NCBI GenBank assembly: GCA_027886185.1
Contig: WOAB01000052.1
Coordinates: forward strand, 2,604,001-2,668,000
DNA length: 64,000 bases
Direction: 5' to 3'
Origin: Rheum nobile
Taxonomy: Eukaryota > Streptophyta > Magnoliopsida > Caryophyllales > Polygonaceae
In this document: in pieces, positions 1-10,164 of the stretch
How positions within the stretch are numbered: the stretch's first letter is position 1
How the letters are laid out: each line of letters begins with the position of its first letter
Notes under the pieces: generated by a model
What the model was told of the DNA's origin: nothing
The model's database searches: none
What the model saw: only the letters and a program-made list of their open reading frames with translations
Program-made: the position numbers and the translations under genes

Positions 1-1640
1 GTAATGAGCAACAGTTAAGGCCTCATAAATGGGGGCATTATTGCATATTTCATTTCCATAACAGCTTTTCTGGAGACTTCACTTCCATCAACCCCTCATA
101 TCCCCAAGCGCAGCCTCATTAGCAGGCCACTTATTGCAGGATTCCAGCGGAGTGCTTCCAACTGCAACTCGGACACATTTATATGGCCCATGGACACCGG
201 CCCAGCGGAGTGCTTCCAACCCGCCACACTGATCCTGATGGAGTAAATGTGCAGGCATTAATTGCCCAACCTGTCTACTTTATATGTTTATAGATTGGAT
301 CAGTCGTTATTTACACAAGTAGGATTCACGTGCCTTATAACACCAAATTGCGTAGGCGAACTAAAGACTCGATCAATCCTTTTTACACATGCATAATTTC
401 CATTTTACAGAGAACTTTGTTTTTCCAAATTACAGAGAATTAGTTAATAAACTCATGTCCTATATGGGGTCTTTTTTTATTACATTTTATTTTATTTGTA
501 AGTATAATCTAATTATCTGTTTGTATTGATATTAGAAAAAATAACTCTAAATAATACAAATTAACTATTAACTAAACGCAATACTAATTTCATAATTTGT
601 AAATTAGTTGTCAAATTATAGATTTATATACTAAAAATAAAATAATTAAATTTCAGTTACAATTCTAATGAAAGTGATAATGGACTTATGAAATGGCAAA
701 AGAAAATTGAATTGTATTTTAACATGTTTATAAGACGACATATTTTCTTTGTTCATGTCATCAGTTCGGTCTTCTAACGTTCATGACATCACTTTTATGG
801 GAATTGTCACCAGAAAAGTAGAACACATTATTTTTTATATACATGCAATAGTTTGACTACCAATTTCAAAATTTTGAATTTCATATCATTTTTGCTTAGA
901 GTTGACAGTTTGTATTATTTAAGGAACTTTGCGAATCTAAAGTTATTTTTTCTTTCTACTATCAAGTTAACCTAAAATCATCAATTGATAACAACAAAAT
1001 AAATTACGTTTGATATCAATTACATCACATAAACTAATCGCAAATACCAAATAATAAATTAATCAAATATGTCAAATTATTAATTTAAACATAACAATTG
1101 TATGCATATAAAATTACATTGATTTTGACATTTTTTTGAATATTAGTGTGAATACTATTTTTTATTTTATTGTTTAAGAACCTTAACTAAGAACGTAGTC
1201 ATTATAAACTAGTTGGGGAAATTAGTCAGCACTTTCACAATTCCATAAATAGAAACAAAAATAAAAGTGAACACTTTGGGTGGGAATACCTCCCTCGAGA
1301 GAAAAATTAACTTGAGAATACTTATATTTTTATTTGAATTTGCATTATATGTGCATTTTGAGACAAACTTCGTCGGCAATTATTTTTTCTCATCCAACTT
1401 TGTTTGCCTTCAAAAAGGAAACATCCGAGATTTTTCCTCTCTGGATAACTTGTGTTTGTCTTAAAATTAATAATGCACATACGACTTATCCAAATACACA
1501 TATGGTTCAACCGAGATATACTCTATGTGCATTTTAATTTTATAAGGCAAACAAAAATGGCCATTTAAAAAATTATATAAGATGTGCATTTAATTTGAAC
1601 TATATATATGTGCATTTTGACATTGTAAAGCAAACAAAAT
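1..1640. other. AT-rich intergenic stretch, no gene recognised
   Basis: Bases 1-300 are less AT-rich and contain the 19-bp direct repeat CCAGCGGAGTGCTTCCAAC at 144-162 and 202-220. The rest to about 1330 is AT-rich with no convincing coding frame. Short open frames at 1267-1537 fall in low-complexity repeat sequence and look like chance. I cannot assign the first 300 bases to any family. Confidence 0.6.
1332..1640. repeat. Dispersed copy of the GTGCAT/ATGCAC repeat family
   Basis: This stretch contains the phrases TTGTGTTTGTCTTA, AATGCACATACG, GGTTCAACCGAGA and several ATGTGCATTTT words. The same words make up the tandem array at 18471-19145. Here they occur in both orientations and are not tandem, so this looks like a scattered or rearranged relative of that array. 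The master element is unknown. Confidence 0.5.
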
Positions 1641-1973
1641 ATAGTCTTCGGGATGATATGATCATGTCCTATAATCTCTAAGTGAGGGCTTTCCACATTG
1701 AATATAGCCCCTAATGTCGTATTAGAGGGGAACTGGGTATCCCACAATTAATGATTTCAAACGGGCTTTATTATCATCCCTATAGCCAACTTGTGCACCA
1801 AGTCCCTGGTTAACCCCTTCGTCAAGTGGTCCGCTAGAATTTTTTGAGACCGAACGAAGTCAACGGAAATCACCCCATGAGTGATCAACTCACGTACCGC
1901 GCTATGTTTAACACCCAATTGTCGCGACTTACCTTTATACACTTGACAATAAGTCTTAGCCAAAGTAGCAACA
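1641..1973 (-). pseudogene. Ty1/copia RNase H 3' end (left half of split remnant)
   Basis: On the minus strand, 1973-1757 reads as the last part of a copia polyprotein. It has the typical tail motifs (LAKTYCQVYKGKSRQLGVKHS, then ADHLTKGL) and a stop at 1757. Sequence from 1756 to about 1641 still resembles the non-coding end of such elements. The upstream half of the same RNase H lies at 9090-9312. Element A is inserted between the two halves, and the 5-bp CAACA at 1969-1973 is repeated at 9085-9089. No LTR of the copia element was recognised, so it is a 5'-truncated relic. Confidence 0.85.
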
Positions 1974-2265
1974 TGATGCGAACAACCCCTGAGTGTTGTC
2001 TGTAACGCAGGATCTTGACTCTTCAAGCTTGGATTGACTCTTCTCCTCTGTAGCCAAAGTGATGGCTTTCCTCAATTGCGTCAAGAGATGACGTGAAGAT
2101 CAAAGAGATGATCTGAATACCGAAGAGACGGTGTAAAACTTGCTCGAAGCGATGAGCTATGGGATACACGATTTGTGGAATCGAAGGGGTGACGTTAGAA
2201 CCCAAGGAAGGAGCGTACTCAACTTCTAAGGAGCGAACTCAACTTTTACTACTTAAATTCAACGT
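1974..2265 (-). repeat. Element A left LTR, truncated (292 bp)
   Basis: Matches the first 292 bp of the complete LTR at 3773-4064, beginning TGATGCGAACAACCCC. It stops abruptly after TTCAACGTA, where the complete LTR continues with AAAGATACAA. The TATA region, the GC-rich block and the coding end are missing. Confidence 0.9.
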
Positions 2266-2284
2266 AATGGACTCTGCCTATGAA

Positions 2285-2851
2285 CTCATCATCAAATCCT
2301 TCCTGGGAGTGGTCTGAGCTACGGCCATCAACATCATCATCATCACGCTCGGACTCGGAGTCGTCATACCGCGTGTGTTGTCGACCTCGAACCCGACGGT
2401 CCTTGGTGTTGACATATGGTAGGGGATCCTTGTAAACGCGAACACTATGACGTGAGCGATCCGACGTGTAATCCTCATCTCTCGGGGCAAAGGTGGGGTT
2501 GTACCGGGCGCGGGAGTCGCCACGCTTGGGCGGGTAGCCTTCAATTTGCGAACGAAGGCGATCCTGTGGCGTGGACAAGACACCCTTCCCATTGCGATCC
2601 AAAGAGTGGTTGGCTGGGGCCGTAGGTTTCAACAGAGGATCGTGCGTGGGCAACTTCACGTTACTCATGGCCCGACGAAGGTACGCAAGTTCAGCAGCTT
2701 GCTTGGCAATAACGCAGTTTTTCTCTTCATTCGCGGACTGAAGTGTGTCGTTTGACGCATGAAGTTGGTTGATTTGTTCATAGGCGGAGTCCATGTGTCC
2801 GGGGCTGCGGTGGCCCATAGAGGGAGAGACGCTCGAAGTAGGAACATCCAT
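2285..2851 (-). pseudogene. gag 5' part of element A (truncated)
   Basis: The minus-strand frame starts with Met at 2851 (MDVPTSS), the same start as in element B at 36840. It encodes the N-terminal part of Gag: a short coiled-coil-like stretch (MDSAYEQINQLHASNDTLQ), then a basic and acidic low-complexity region ending near SQEGFDDE. It then runs into filler DNA and the truncated LTR, so capsid, nucleocapsid and all of pol are absent. The frame is open upstream of the Met for 16 codons, but that openness is not conserved in B, so MDVPTSS is the preferred start. Confidence 0.85.
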
Positions 2852-3757
2852 AGTACCTATACGAAGCATACAACACAAGAAGTAAGTTGCACCAAGCAAA
2901 AGAGCAAGTCCAAGCCAAGTCCTTGTCTCAAAAGTGACCCAAGAAATTTTCCGTAGGGAGTACTAATTTGGGTTGCTCGTGAGGAGGGAGAGGCTTGAAC
3001 GTAAGGCCGAAAGCAAGAACTAGCAAGTCCAGTCCCAAACAACACACAAATTTCCAAGTGCAAGCAAATCAAATCAAGTTTCTCAGAATTAATCACAAGA
3101 GAGTTGAAAATTTTTATATGCCCTTTTTAATGAGAGTTGCATAGAGACATGAAAGATGAGAAGATGGAGTATGACCGTATGGTGCGTTCTCTGCCTACTC
3201 TTTGTTTTTTGTTTTGTTTTTGAGGCTTTCGTCTTCCCAAACCTTTCTGTTTTTGTTTGATGGAAGGTGAGAATAGTATGTTTATTTTGTTTATACGGTC
3301 ACACCTTGTTTTTGTATTTGTGTTGATATGATGACGAATCAAGCAAGAAAGAACCACACAAGCAAGTGTAGGAAAAGCAAGAAGAGACAAGCAACTAGCA
3401 GGGAGGAAAATCAAACAACTAATCTAGCAATTAATCCAAAGATGAAGCAAGACTTGATCAACAAGAACAAGGAAATCAAATATGCAATTAAAGGGAACAA
3501 GAATTGCTAGAGGATAGATTGTTGGATTGGGGAACAAGTAATCAAAACCTAAGGGATTTAGGGTTAGGTGTGAGGGTGAGAGAGGCGGCGGCGGACGGTG
3601 GTGGTGGTGGCGGACGATGGTGGTGGCGATCGGTGGTGGTGGTGGCGAGTGGTGGCGGTGGCGAGCGGTGGTGGCTAGAAAAAAAATTCTAGGGTTTGCT
3701 AGCATATTTTTTTTTCAAGAATCACAAAAGAGAGAAGAACAAACTTAGCTTGGAAAA
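2852..3757 (-). other. Element A 5' leader with GGT/GGC-rich microsatellite
   Basis: Untranslated leader between the primer site and gag, closely similar to 36841-37760 of element B. Next to the primer site (about 3587-3675, + strand) lies a GGTGGTGGC-rich tract that translates as Gly/Val/Ala repeats in any frame and is not a gene. In the element's sense the tract is C-rich. No conserved coding frame exists in the leader. Confidence 0.75.
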
Positions 3758-3770
3758 GACTCTGATGCCA
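3758..3770 (-). promoter_or_regulatory. Primer binding site, tRNA-Met type (element A)
   Basis: On the minus strand, TGGCATCAGAGTC follows the LTR end (GTTCGCATCA) after a 2-nt spacer. The usual initiator-Met primer site is TGGTATCAGAGC, so this matches with one or two changes. It sets the element's orientation (minus) and fixes the LTR border at 3773. Confidence 0.85.
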
Positions 3771-3772
3771 GT

Positions 3773-4676
3773 TGATGCGAACAACCCCTGAGTGTTGTCT
3801 GCAACGCAGGATCTTGACTCCTCAAGCTTGGATTGACTCTTCTCCTCCGTAGCCAAAGTGATGGCTTTCCTCAATTGCGTCAAGAGATGACGTGAAGATC
3901 AAAGAGATGATCTGAATACCGAAGAGACGGTGTAAAACTTGCTCGAAGCGACGAGCTACGGGATAAACGATTCGTGGAATCGAAGGGGTGACGTTAGAAC
4001 CCAAGGAAGGAGCATACTCAACTTCTAAGGAGCGAACTCAACTTTTACTACTTAAATTCAACGTAAAAGATACAAACTAGGGTTCCAAGTCTTTAAATAG
4101 GCTAAAAAGAAATAACATAAAATAATAATAAAATATTCATTAAAACGACGAGTCTTGAAAACGCTGACGCGGGGCGAACTCGGGGAAAGGCGGCGATCGC
4201 CGTAATTAAACGGCGGCCGCTGCACAAAAGCCGTAGCCAAACTCCATCAGACGGTGGGCGCCGGAGGCCCGACGGCGGGCGCCGCCAAAACGGCGGGCGC
4301 CGTGAACACCGAAGCCAGCAGCCGAATTTCAACATCACGCCGGCGGGCGCCGGAGGCCTTGCGGCGGTCGCCGCCAAAACGGCGGGCGCCGTGAGACTTG
4401 CGGCGGTCGCCGGCCTCAGCATCCTCCGCGAGCTCAGCGTCTTCGTCTTTTAGTCAGGTTGGGTTGGACGAGGCCTCGCCTAAGCCTTCATAGGTCACGA
4501 GGAGAACCCATTTAGGACTAGATGAAGTCGTGTCACTTGCGTATGCCCGCGAGACTAAAGACTGTGTGGCTCGTTCCATTGCTCTGGCGCGGGCTCTTGT
4601 CATCGGACCATCCGAGCGCACCTTCATTGCGTCCTCTTCGTCCTGCGCCGTCATCAAGGGGGTCATGGAGCTATCA
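3773..4676 (-). repeat. Element A complete central LTR (904 bp)
   Basis: Borders are fixed by the primer site on the left (LTR starts TGATGCG on +) and the polypurine tract on the right (ends GAGCTATCA on +). In element sense it runs TGATAGCTCC...GTTCGCATCA. It contains the last 74 codons of the polyprotein (stop at 4454), a GC-rich block of CGGCGGGCGCCG-like units (about 4168-4415), and a likely TATA box (CTATTTAAAG on minus, about 4093-4102). Compared with the LTRs of element B it lacks a short insertion after GGCTTTCCT, so A and B belong to different subfamilies. Confidence 0.92.
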
Positions 4677-7600
4677 ATCTCCCCTTCTTGGCTGCGAAGC
4701 ATCCTCACTTCGTCCTCGTCGTCAAAAGCAGGAGGAGTGTAAGGAGCAAGGTCAGCGACATTGAATGTCGGGTGTGCGCCATAGTCATCGGGTAACTCCA
4801 GGCGATAGGCATTGGCCCCAAGGCGTTACAGCACCCGGAAAGGACCATCACCTCTCGCGTCCAGTTTGTGGCGTTGCTTCAATGGAAAGCGTTCCTTGCG
4901 CAAATGCAGCCACACCAAGTCGTCGGCCTCATAAGCAACTGGGCGTCGGTGTTTGTTGCGTTGTGCAGCTACTTGCTCAGACCTCCGCTCCAACTGTTGT
5001 CTCGTCCGTTCATGGAGTGCCTTGACCTGGTCCGCTCGCTCCACGCCCTTCATGCTCTCATTTTCCTTCATTGGCCGTGGAATGAGATCCAAGGGGGTGA
5101 GCAGATTGAGGCCATAGACCACCTGGAAGGGAGTCTGCTGCATCGCCGAGTGCATGGACCTGTTATATGCAAATTCAACAAAAGGCAAGCACTCTTCCCA
5201 CTTGCGGAGGTTAGACTTTAACATAGTACGCAATAAAGCACCCAAAGTCCTATTAGTAACCTCCGTTTGCCCATCGGTCTGGGGGCGATAGCTAGTAGAG
5301 AACAACAATTTAGTTCCCAGTTTGGCCCACAAAGATTTCCAGAAATAACTCACAAATTTAGCATCACGATCAGACACTATACTCCTAGGTATACCATGCA
5401 GCTTAACAACATGCTCAAAAAATAAAGAAGAAATCTCAGAAGCATTGTGAGTAGTCTTGCATGCAATGAAGTGATCCATCTTAGAGAACCTATCAACTAC
5501 CACAAATATCGAGTCCCTCCCCTTCTTAGACATGGGCAATCTAGTGATAAAATCCATACTAATATCTTCCCATGGAACATTCGGAATAGGCAAAGGGGTA
5601 TACAAACCTTGGGGACTCGACCTAGACTTAGCATGCACACAAGTAACATAAGCCTTGCAAAAACGTGTAACATGATGCAACATTTTAGGCCAATAGAAAT
5701 GTTCCTTTAATGCAGCCAAGGTTTTAGGGATACCAAAATGACCTCTACCCTCATGAGCTTCCTGAATTAGCAACCGACGTATAAAAGTCTTTGGGATACA
5801 AAGTTTCCCGGCCTTAAATAGGTAGCCATTATCAATATAGAATCCAGTAGACTCTCCAATTTCCATGCATGTTTTAAAAATGTCAGCAAAGTCATCATCA
5901 TGCATATACACATCCTTAATCAATGAGAAGCCTAAGATAGAAGCATCAAGATGGGTAAGTAACACATACCTGCGAGAGAGGGCGTCAGCAACCACATTCT
6001 CCTTTCCTTTCTTGTACTTGACCACATAGGGGAAGGTCTCCATGAATTCTACCCATCGGGCATGGCGGCAGTTGAGGTTGTATTGACCCTTCAAATACTT
6101 CAACGCCTCATGGTCGGAGTGAATGACGAACTCCTTGGGCCATAAATAATGTTGCCAAGTCTTCAACGCCCGAATAAGAGCATAACGCTCTTTGTCATAA
6201 GTTGGGTAGTTGAGCTGGGCGCCTGTGAGCTTCTCGCTAAAGTACGCGATGGGGCGCCTATTTTGTAGCAAGACCCCTCCAATGCCATGATGAGAAGCGT
6301 CACACTCCACCTCAAAGGTCTTGGAGAAGTCCGGTAATTGCAGCAAAGGAGCGTTGCACAATTGGTCCTTCAAAGTGATGAAGGCGGTCTCATGTGCGGT
6401 CGTCCATTCAATAGACGCGGCTTTCTTTGTAAGCTCATGAAGTGGGGCTGCAATGGTGGAGAAGTCACGCACAAAGCGACGGTAGAAGCCAGACAAGCCC
6501 AGGAATGACCGCACCATGGTTGGTGTAGTGGGCCGTGGCCATTCTTTTATGGAGCGAACCTTCTCTTGGTCAACCTGTAGTCCATCCTTGCACACAACAA
6601 AACCAATAAAAATAGTGGAATCCGAATAAAAAGAACATTTACTCAGGTTAGCATAAAGTTTCTCTTTTCTAAGACACTCTAAGACCTTTCTAAGATGCTC
6701 AACATGCTCATCCAAAGACCTGCTATAAACAAGGATATCATCGAAGTAGACAACCACAAATTTTCCTAAGTAAGTCCGTAAAACATGGTTCATCAATCTC
6801 ATAAAAGTGCTAGGGGCATTGGTCAAACCAAAAGGCATAACCAACCACTCATAAAGGCCATACTTAGTCTTAAATGCAGTTTTCCACTCATCGCCCTCAT
6901 GCATCCTAATTTGATGATACCCACTCTTAAGATCAATTTTCGAAAATAAAGTAGCACCATGCAATTCATCAAGCATATCATCAAGTCTAGGAATAGGGTG
7001 TCGATACTTCACTGTAATTTGGTTGATCGCCCGACAATCAACACATATGCGCCAACTATCATCCTTCTTGGGCACAAGAATGACCGGGATGGCACAGGGG
7101 CTTAAGCTCTCTCGGACGTGGCCCTTATCCAACAACTCTTGGACTTGGCGCTGTAATTCCTTTGTTTCCTCTGGGCTCGCGCGGTATGTAGCGCGGTTAG
7201 GAAGAGAGGCGCCAGGGACAAAGTCGATTTGATGCTCAATACCACGAATAGGTGGCAATCCTTCGGGCAGCTCCTCGGGCATCACGTCCTCAAATTCCTG
7301 CAAAAGGGAAGACACTGCATGGGGTAAATCAACAAGATCTTTAACATTTAATAGACACGCAAAAGGAACAAGTAAAAAGCAAGGAAGTCTTCCCTGAATG
7401 ACTGGGGAGACATCCCGAGACCTAGCCAAAAGAAGTCGGTTCTCACACGAGCCTTGGATGCCAGCCTTTGGTGTCGATTTCTGGGGTATGTCACGGGCAG
7501 CGGCTTTATCCTTGGCTTGTTCAAGGGCCTTAATGCGGTTCCTTTCCACGTGATCCTGCATGATCTCTTGAGGGCTCATAGGAAGCAATGTCACCTTCCT

Positions 7601-8792
7601 TCCATTGTGCATGAAGACGTAGTTGTTGAGAAACCCATCATGAAGGGCTCGCTTGTCGAATTGCCAAGGACGCCCTAATAGAAGATGGGTGGCATCCATG
7701 GGGACTACGTCACAAAGCACAGAATCCTTGTAATGGCCAATGCTGAAATTGATAGTGCATTGCCGCTTCACAACATTGGAGTCATCACCCTCGGAGATCC
7801 ATTGTAGGCTATAAGGTTGGGGGTGTGGAGTTGTGTAGAACTTGAAGTGCTTGATCACCTTTTCATTGATGATATTGCAACAACTTCCACCATCTATGAT
7901 GACACTCAAAGAAGCACCCTGGACCGCACATTTAGTATGAAATAAATTTTCACGTTGGTCGAGTAAGGTACCTTCCTTGGCGGTGAGGACACGACGAGTA
8001 ACCAGGATAAGGGGCACGTTGCCTTGGTCATCCATGGGGCTGCAAATATACCCATCCAACTTCTCCGCTTCCTCGTCCTGGTCATACGAGTCGAACACTG
8101 GCGGGAAGTCCGGGGTGTCATCGTCAAAAGACTCGTATCCGGAAAGGTGTGAGAAGAGGACATGCTTGTTGTTGGGGCAGTCCCGTTGTAGGTGACCATG
8201 CCCTTGGCACTTATAACAGACCTTGTCACGCGCCCGTTCATCGAAAGGAGGTGCACGTCGTTGCGGTGGCTCGTTGACGCGCGCAGGGGTGTTGCTCGGC
8301 CGAGTGACCGGCGCCGGTGGTGTAGTTGCGGGAGCGGACTGCGAAGAGGAGCGCACATGAGAAGGAAATGAACCAGACGGGGTGGAGGGAACATACCTGG
8401 AATTGGTGCGGGACCAAGACGCTCGCTTAGCCGTTTGAGCCTGAGACCATATCTCTTGTGCCGTATGAGCGCACTTTTGGAGGTCTCGAATATTAAGCAC
8501 CCGAAGTTGGTTGCGAATGGGCTCATGCAGGCCACGAAGGAACATACTCCGAAAGTCCTCGTCAGTGTGATGGATACCTTCCTTATGGGATAACTCTTCA
8601 ATTTCAGCATAAAAGTCAAGGGGAGAACGAGTACCTTGAGAGGCGAGTTGTATCGTAAGGCGCATTTCGGAAGTAAAGTCCTCGGGGACATACTTCTTCC
8701 TCATGATCCGCATAAGATGGAGCCACGAAATGATTGGATGCTCACGGTGATATGCACGGTCGGAGCAAAAGCGGTGCCACCAAGCCTTGGCG
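4454..8792 (-). pseudogene. Gag(3' part)-Pol polyprotein of element A, one nonsense codon
   Basis: Long minus-strand frame from 8792 to a premature TAA at 4826-4828 (Gln in element B), then still in frame to the true stop at 4454 inside the 3' LTR. Counted from the Met at 8830: partial capsid about residues 14-150; zinc knuckle CYKCQGHGHLQRDC 205-218; aspartic protease IIDGGS near 311; LLLGRPW near 384; reverse transcriptase with YFDD at 695-698; RNase H (ECDASHHG near 842); integrase zinc region near 1025-1064; integrase catalytic D1154 and E1190, 35 residues apart; GPF motif near 1329. After the nonsense codon comes a TRARAR-containing tail and no chromodomain. An integrase zinc ligand appears lost (CKAYVTC versus CKACVTC in B). 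The N-terminal dozen residues of the open frame are LTR sequence, not Gag. Confidence 0.9.
4677..4691 (-). promoter_or_regulatory. Polypurine tract of element A
   Basis: Minus-strand CCAAGAAGGGGAGAT lies directly before the LTR start TGATAGCTCC. It is the expected primer for plus-strand DNA synthesis. It lies inside the polyprotein coding frame, because pol continues into the LTR. The same tract precedes the left LTR of element B. Confidence 0.85.
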
Positions 8793-9084
8793 GGCGCCGT
8801 GAGACTTGCGGTGGTCGCCGACCTCCGCATCCTCCGCGAGCTCAGCGTCTTCGTCTTTTGGTCAGGTTGGGTTGGACGAGGCCTCGCCTAAGCCTTCATA
8901 GGTCACGAGGAGAACCCATTTAGGACTAGATGAAGTCGTGTCACTTGCGTATGCCCGCGAGACTAAAGACTGTGTGGCTCGTTCCATTGCTCTGGTGCGG
9001 GCTCTTGTCATCGGATCATCCGAGCGCACCTTCATTGTGTCCTCTTCGTCCTGCGCCGTCATCAAGGGGGTCATGGAGCTATCA
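8791..9084 (-). repeat. Element A right LTR, truncated (294 bp)
   Basis: Corresponds to 4383-4676 of the complete LTR, including a second copy of the polyprotein C-terminal coding end (stop at 8862). It joins gag sequence at 8790 through the shared string GGCG(G)GCGCCGT, a microhomology between gag (as seen near 36008) and the LTR. It ends GGAGCTATCA next to the TSD CAACA. Confidence 0.9.
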
Positions 9085-9089
9085 CAACA

Positions 9090-9312
9090 CTATCACAATG
9101 GATAGATATGGGTGAAACCGGTTTCGGCCATAAAGGAATCTCGTAGATCAAGTTCCCTAGCCATCCATCCTCTTTCCCAACTGCGGCCAATGCTACGAAT
9201 TCTGATTCCATTGTTGAACATGTGATGCAAGTTTCCTTCTTAGAGGCTCATGATATGGCAATTCCCCCAAGCAAGAACACCCAACAACTCGTAGAAGAAT
9301 GATCTTCTATGT
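9090..9312 (-). pseudogene. Ty1/copia RNase H (right half of split remnant)
   Basis: The minus-strand reading shows a copia RNase H: a SWASKK-like region with an internal stop, TMESEFVALAA, then YEIPLWPKPVSPISIHCDS. It continues directly into the left half at 1973 (VATLAKTYCQVY) once element A and one TSD copy are removed. The start near 9312 is a truncation, not a gene start. Confidence 0.85.
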
Positions 9313-10164
9313 TGGTGATTGTAATTGTACATTGAGATTTGTCTATGTGGCATAGCTTACGGGATGACACGTCGGAGAGATCAATAGGGTTTTAGTATAG
9401 TATATACATAGATTTTTAGTTTGTAATTAAATATATTAAAACAAAGCGAAAAAATGATAGAATGACATGTGACAAATGACGATGTGACTTAATTAGGGGG
9501 TGTATGTGGCTTAGTTAGGTTATAGTTTAATGTGTATATATATATAGTAGATTGTTGCAGAAGTTTTGTATTGATAATCTTTGTTATTGATTTGTGTGAT
9601 TGATTTATATGTAAAGTATGAAGTGATTAGTTTATTTATGTGATTGTTTTGTATTTAAATTAGGAAGTGATTAGTTCATTAATATAATTAATTTGTATCT
9701 AAATTAGAAAATAGTTTAGGTTTACGATACAAATTGTTTCTATATAAATTTAGATTTTAAAAAAAGTGAAATTCAGAAAAATGATATATAATTTTTTTAT
9801 TGTGGAGGTGTCATATGATATAGTGTTTTTTTTTTAATAAATATATAGTAGATTAGAACCACTTCAAAAAACATTCACCATATATTGAACAATTTTCTTA
9901 AAATTAATGACAACCTAATTTGTAACTATGTAAAATAAAAATTCACACCTTATTGATCACTATCAACTTTACGTATTACAATAAATCATGCGTCGATCTA
10001 GTGGATGATGTGCCCTTCTTTACTTTTTCCCCTATATATTTAATGATTTGATTATTTATACGGTGATGTGGTGAAAGAGGGCCTCACAAATTTCGACAAA
10101 AAAAAATAGATGTCAACTCTTCTTATTTGGAACGTAAAACGCTGTCGTACCCGTGTCATTATAA
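9313..10164. other. AT-rich intergenic sequence
   Basis: Very AT-rich sequence with several GTATATATATAGTAGATT-like phrases (about 9390, 9540, 9840). These hint at terminal fragments of small AT-rich elements, but no paired ends could be established. No coding frame, RNA gene or duplicated target site was seen. Confidence 0.5.

Larger units (their letters stand above)
1974..9084 (-). mobile_element. Element A: compound CRM-like Ty3/gypsy element with three LTR segments
   Basis: A 7,111-bp insertion flanked by the 5-bp TSD CAACA (1969-1973 and 9085-9089). In + coordinates the order is: LTR part (1974-2265), gag 5' part, leader, primer binding site, complete LTR (3773-4676), polypurine tract, pol and gag 3' part, LTR part (8791-9084). 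The middle LTR therefore serves as 5' LTR of the left unit and 3' LTR of the right unit. The ends read TGATGCGAAC...GGAGCTATCA on the + strand. Both units carry an internal deletion, one with filler DNA and one at microhomology. The natural reading is a tandem LTR-internal-LTR-internal-LTR insertion, later shortened twice. The CRM-like assignment is an inference from the coding region overlapping the LTR, the Met-type primer site and the lack of a visible chromodomain. Confidence 0.88.

Noticed and set aside
3127..3414. Conserved leader ORF (also at 37116-37403) as an extra gene of elements A and B
   Set aside because: Similarity is at DNA level only. The frame has no domain, and its composition follows the CAAGAAG-rich leader.
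4437..4676. LTR of A ending near 4436, before the coding end
   Set aside because: The polypurine tract and the TSD at 9085-9089 show that the LTR ends at 4676 (TATCA), so the coding end belongs to the LTR.
7906..8691. 261-codon minus-strand frame, also present at 35124-35909
   Set aside because: It is a shadow of the Gag-protease frame in another register. It is long only because the sequence is GC-rich there.
9380..9850. Possible second Helitron or MITE from GTATATATATAGTAGATT phrases
   Set aside because: No paired termini, CTAG end or TSD could be found.
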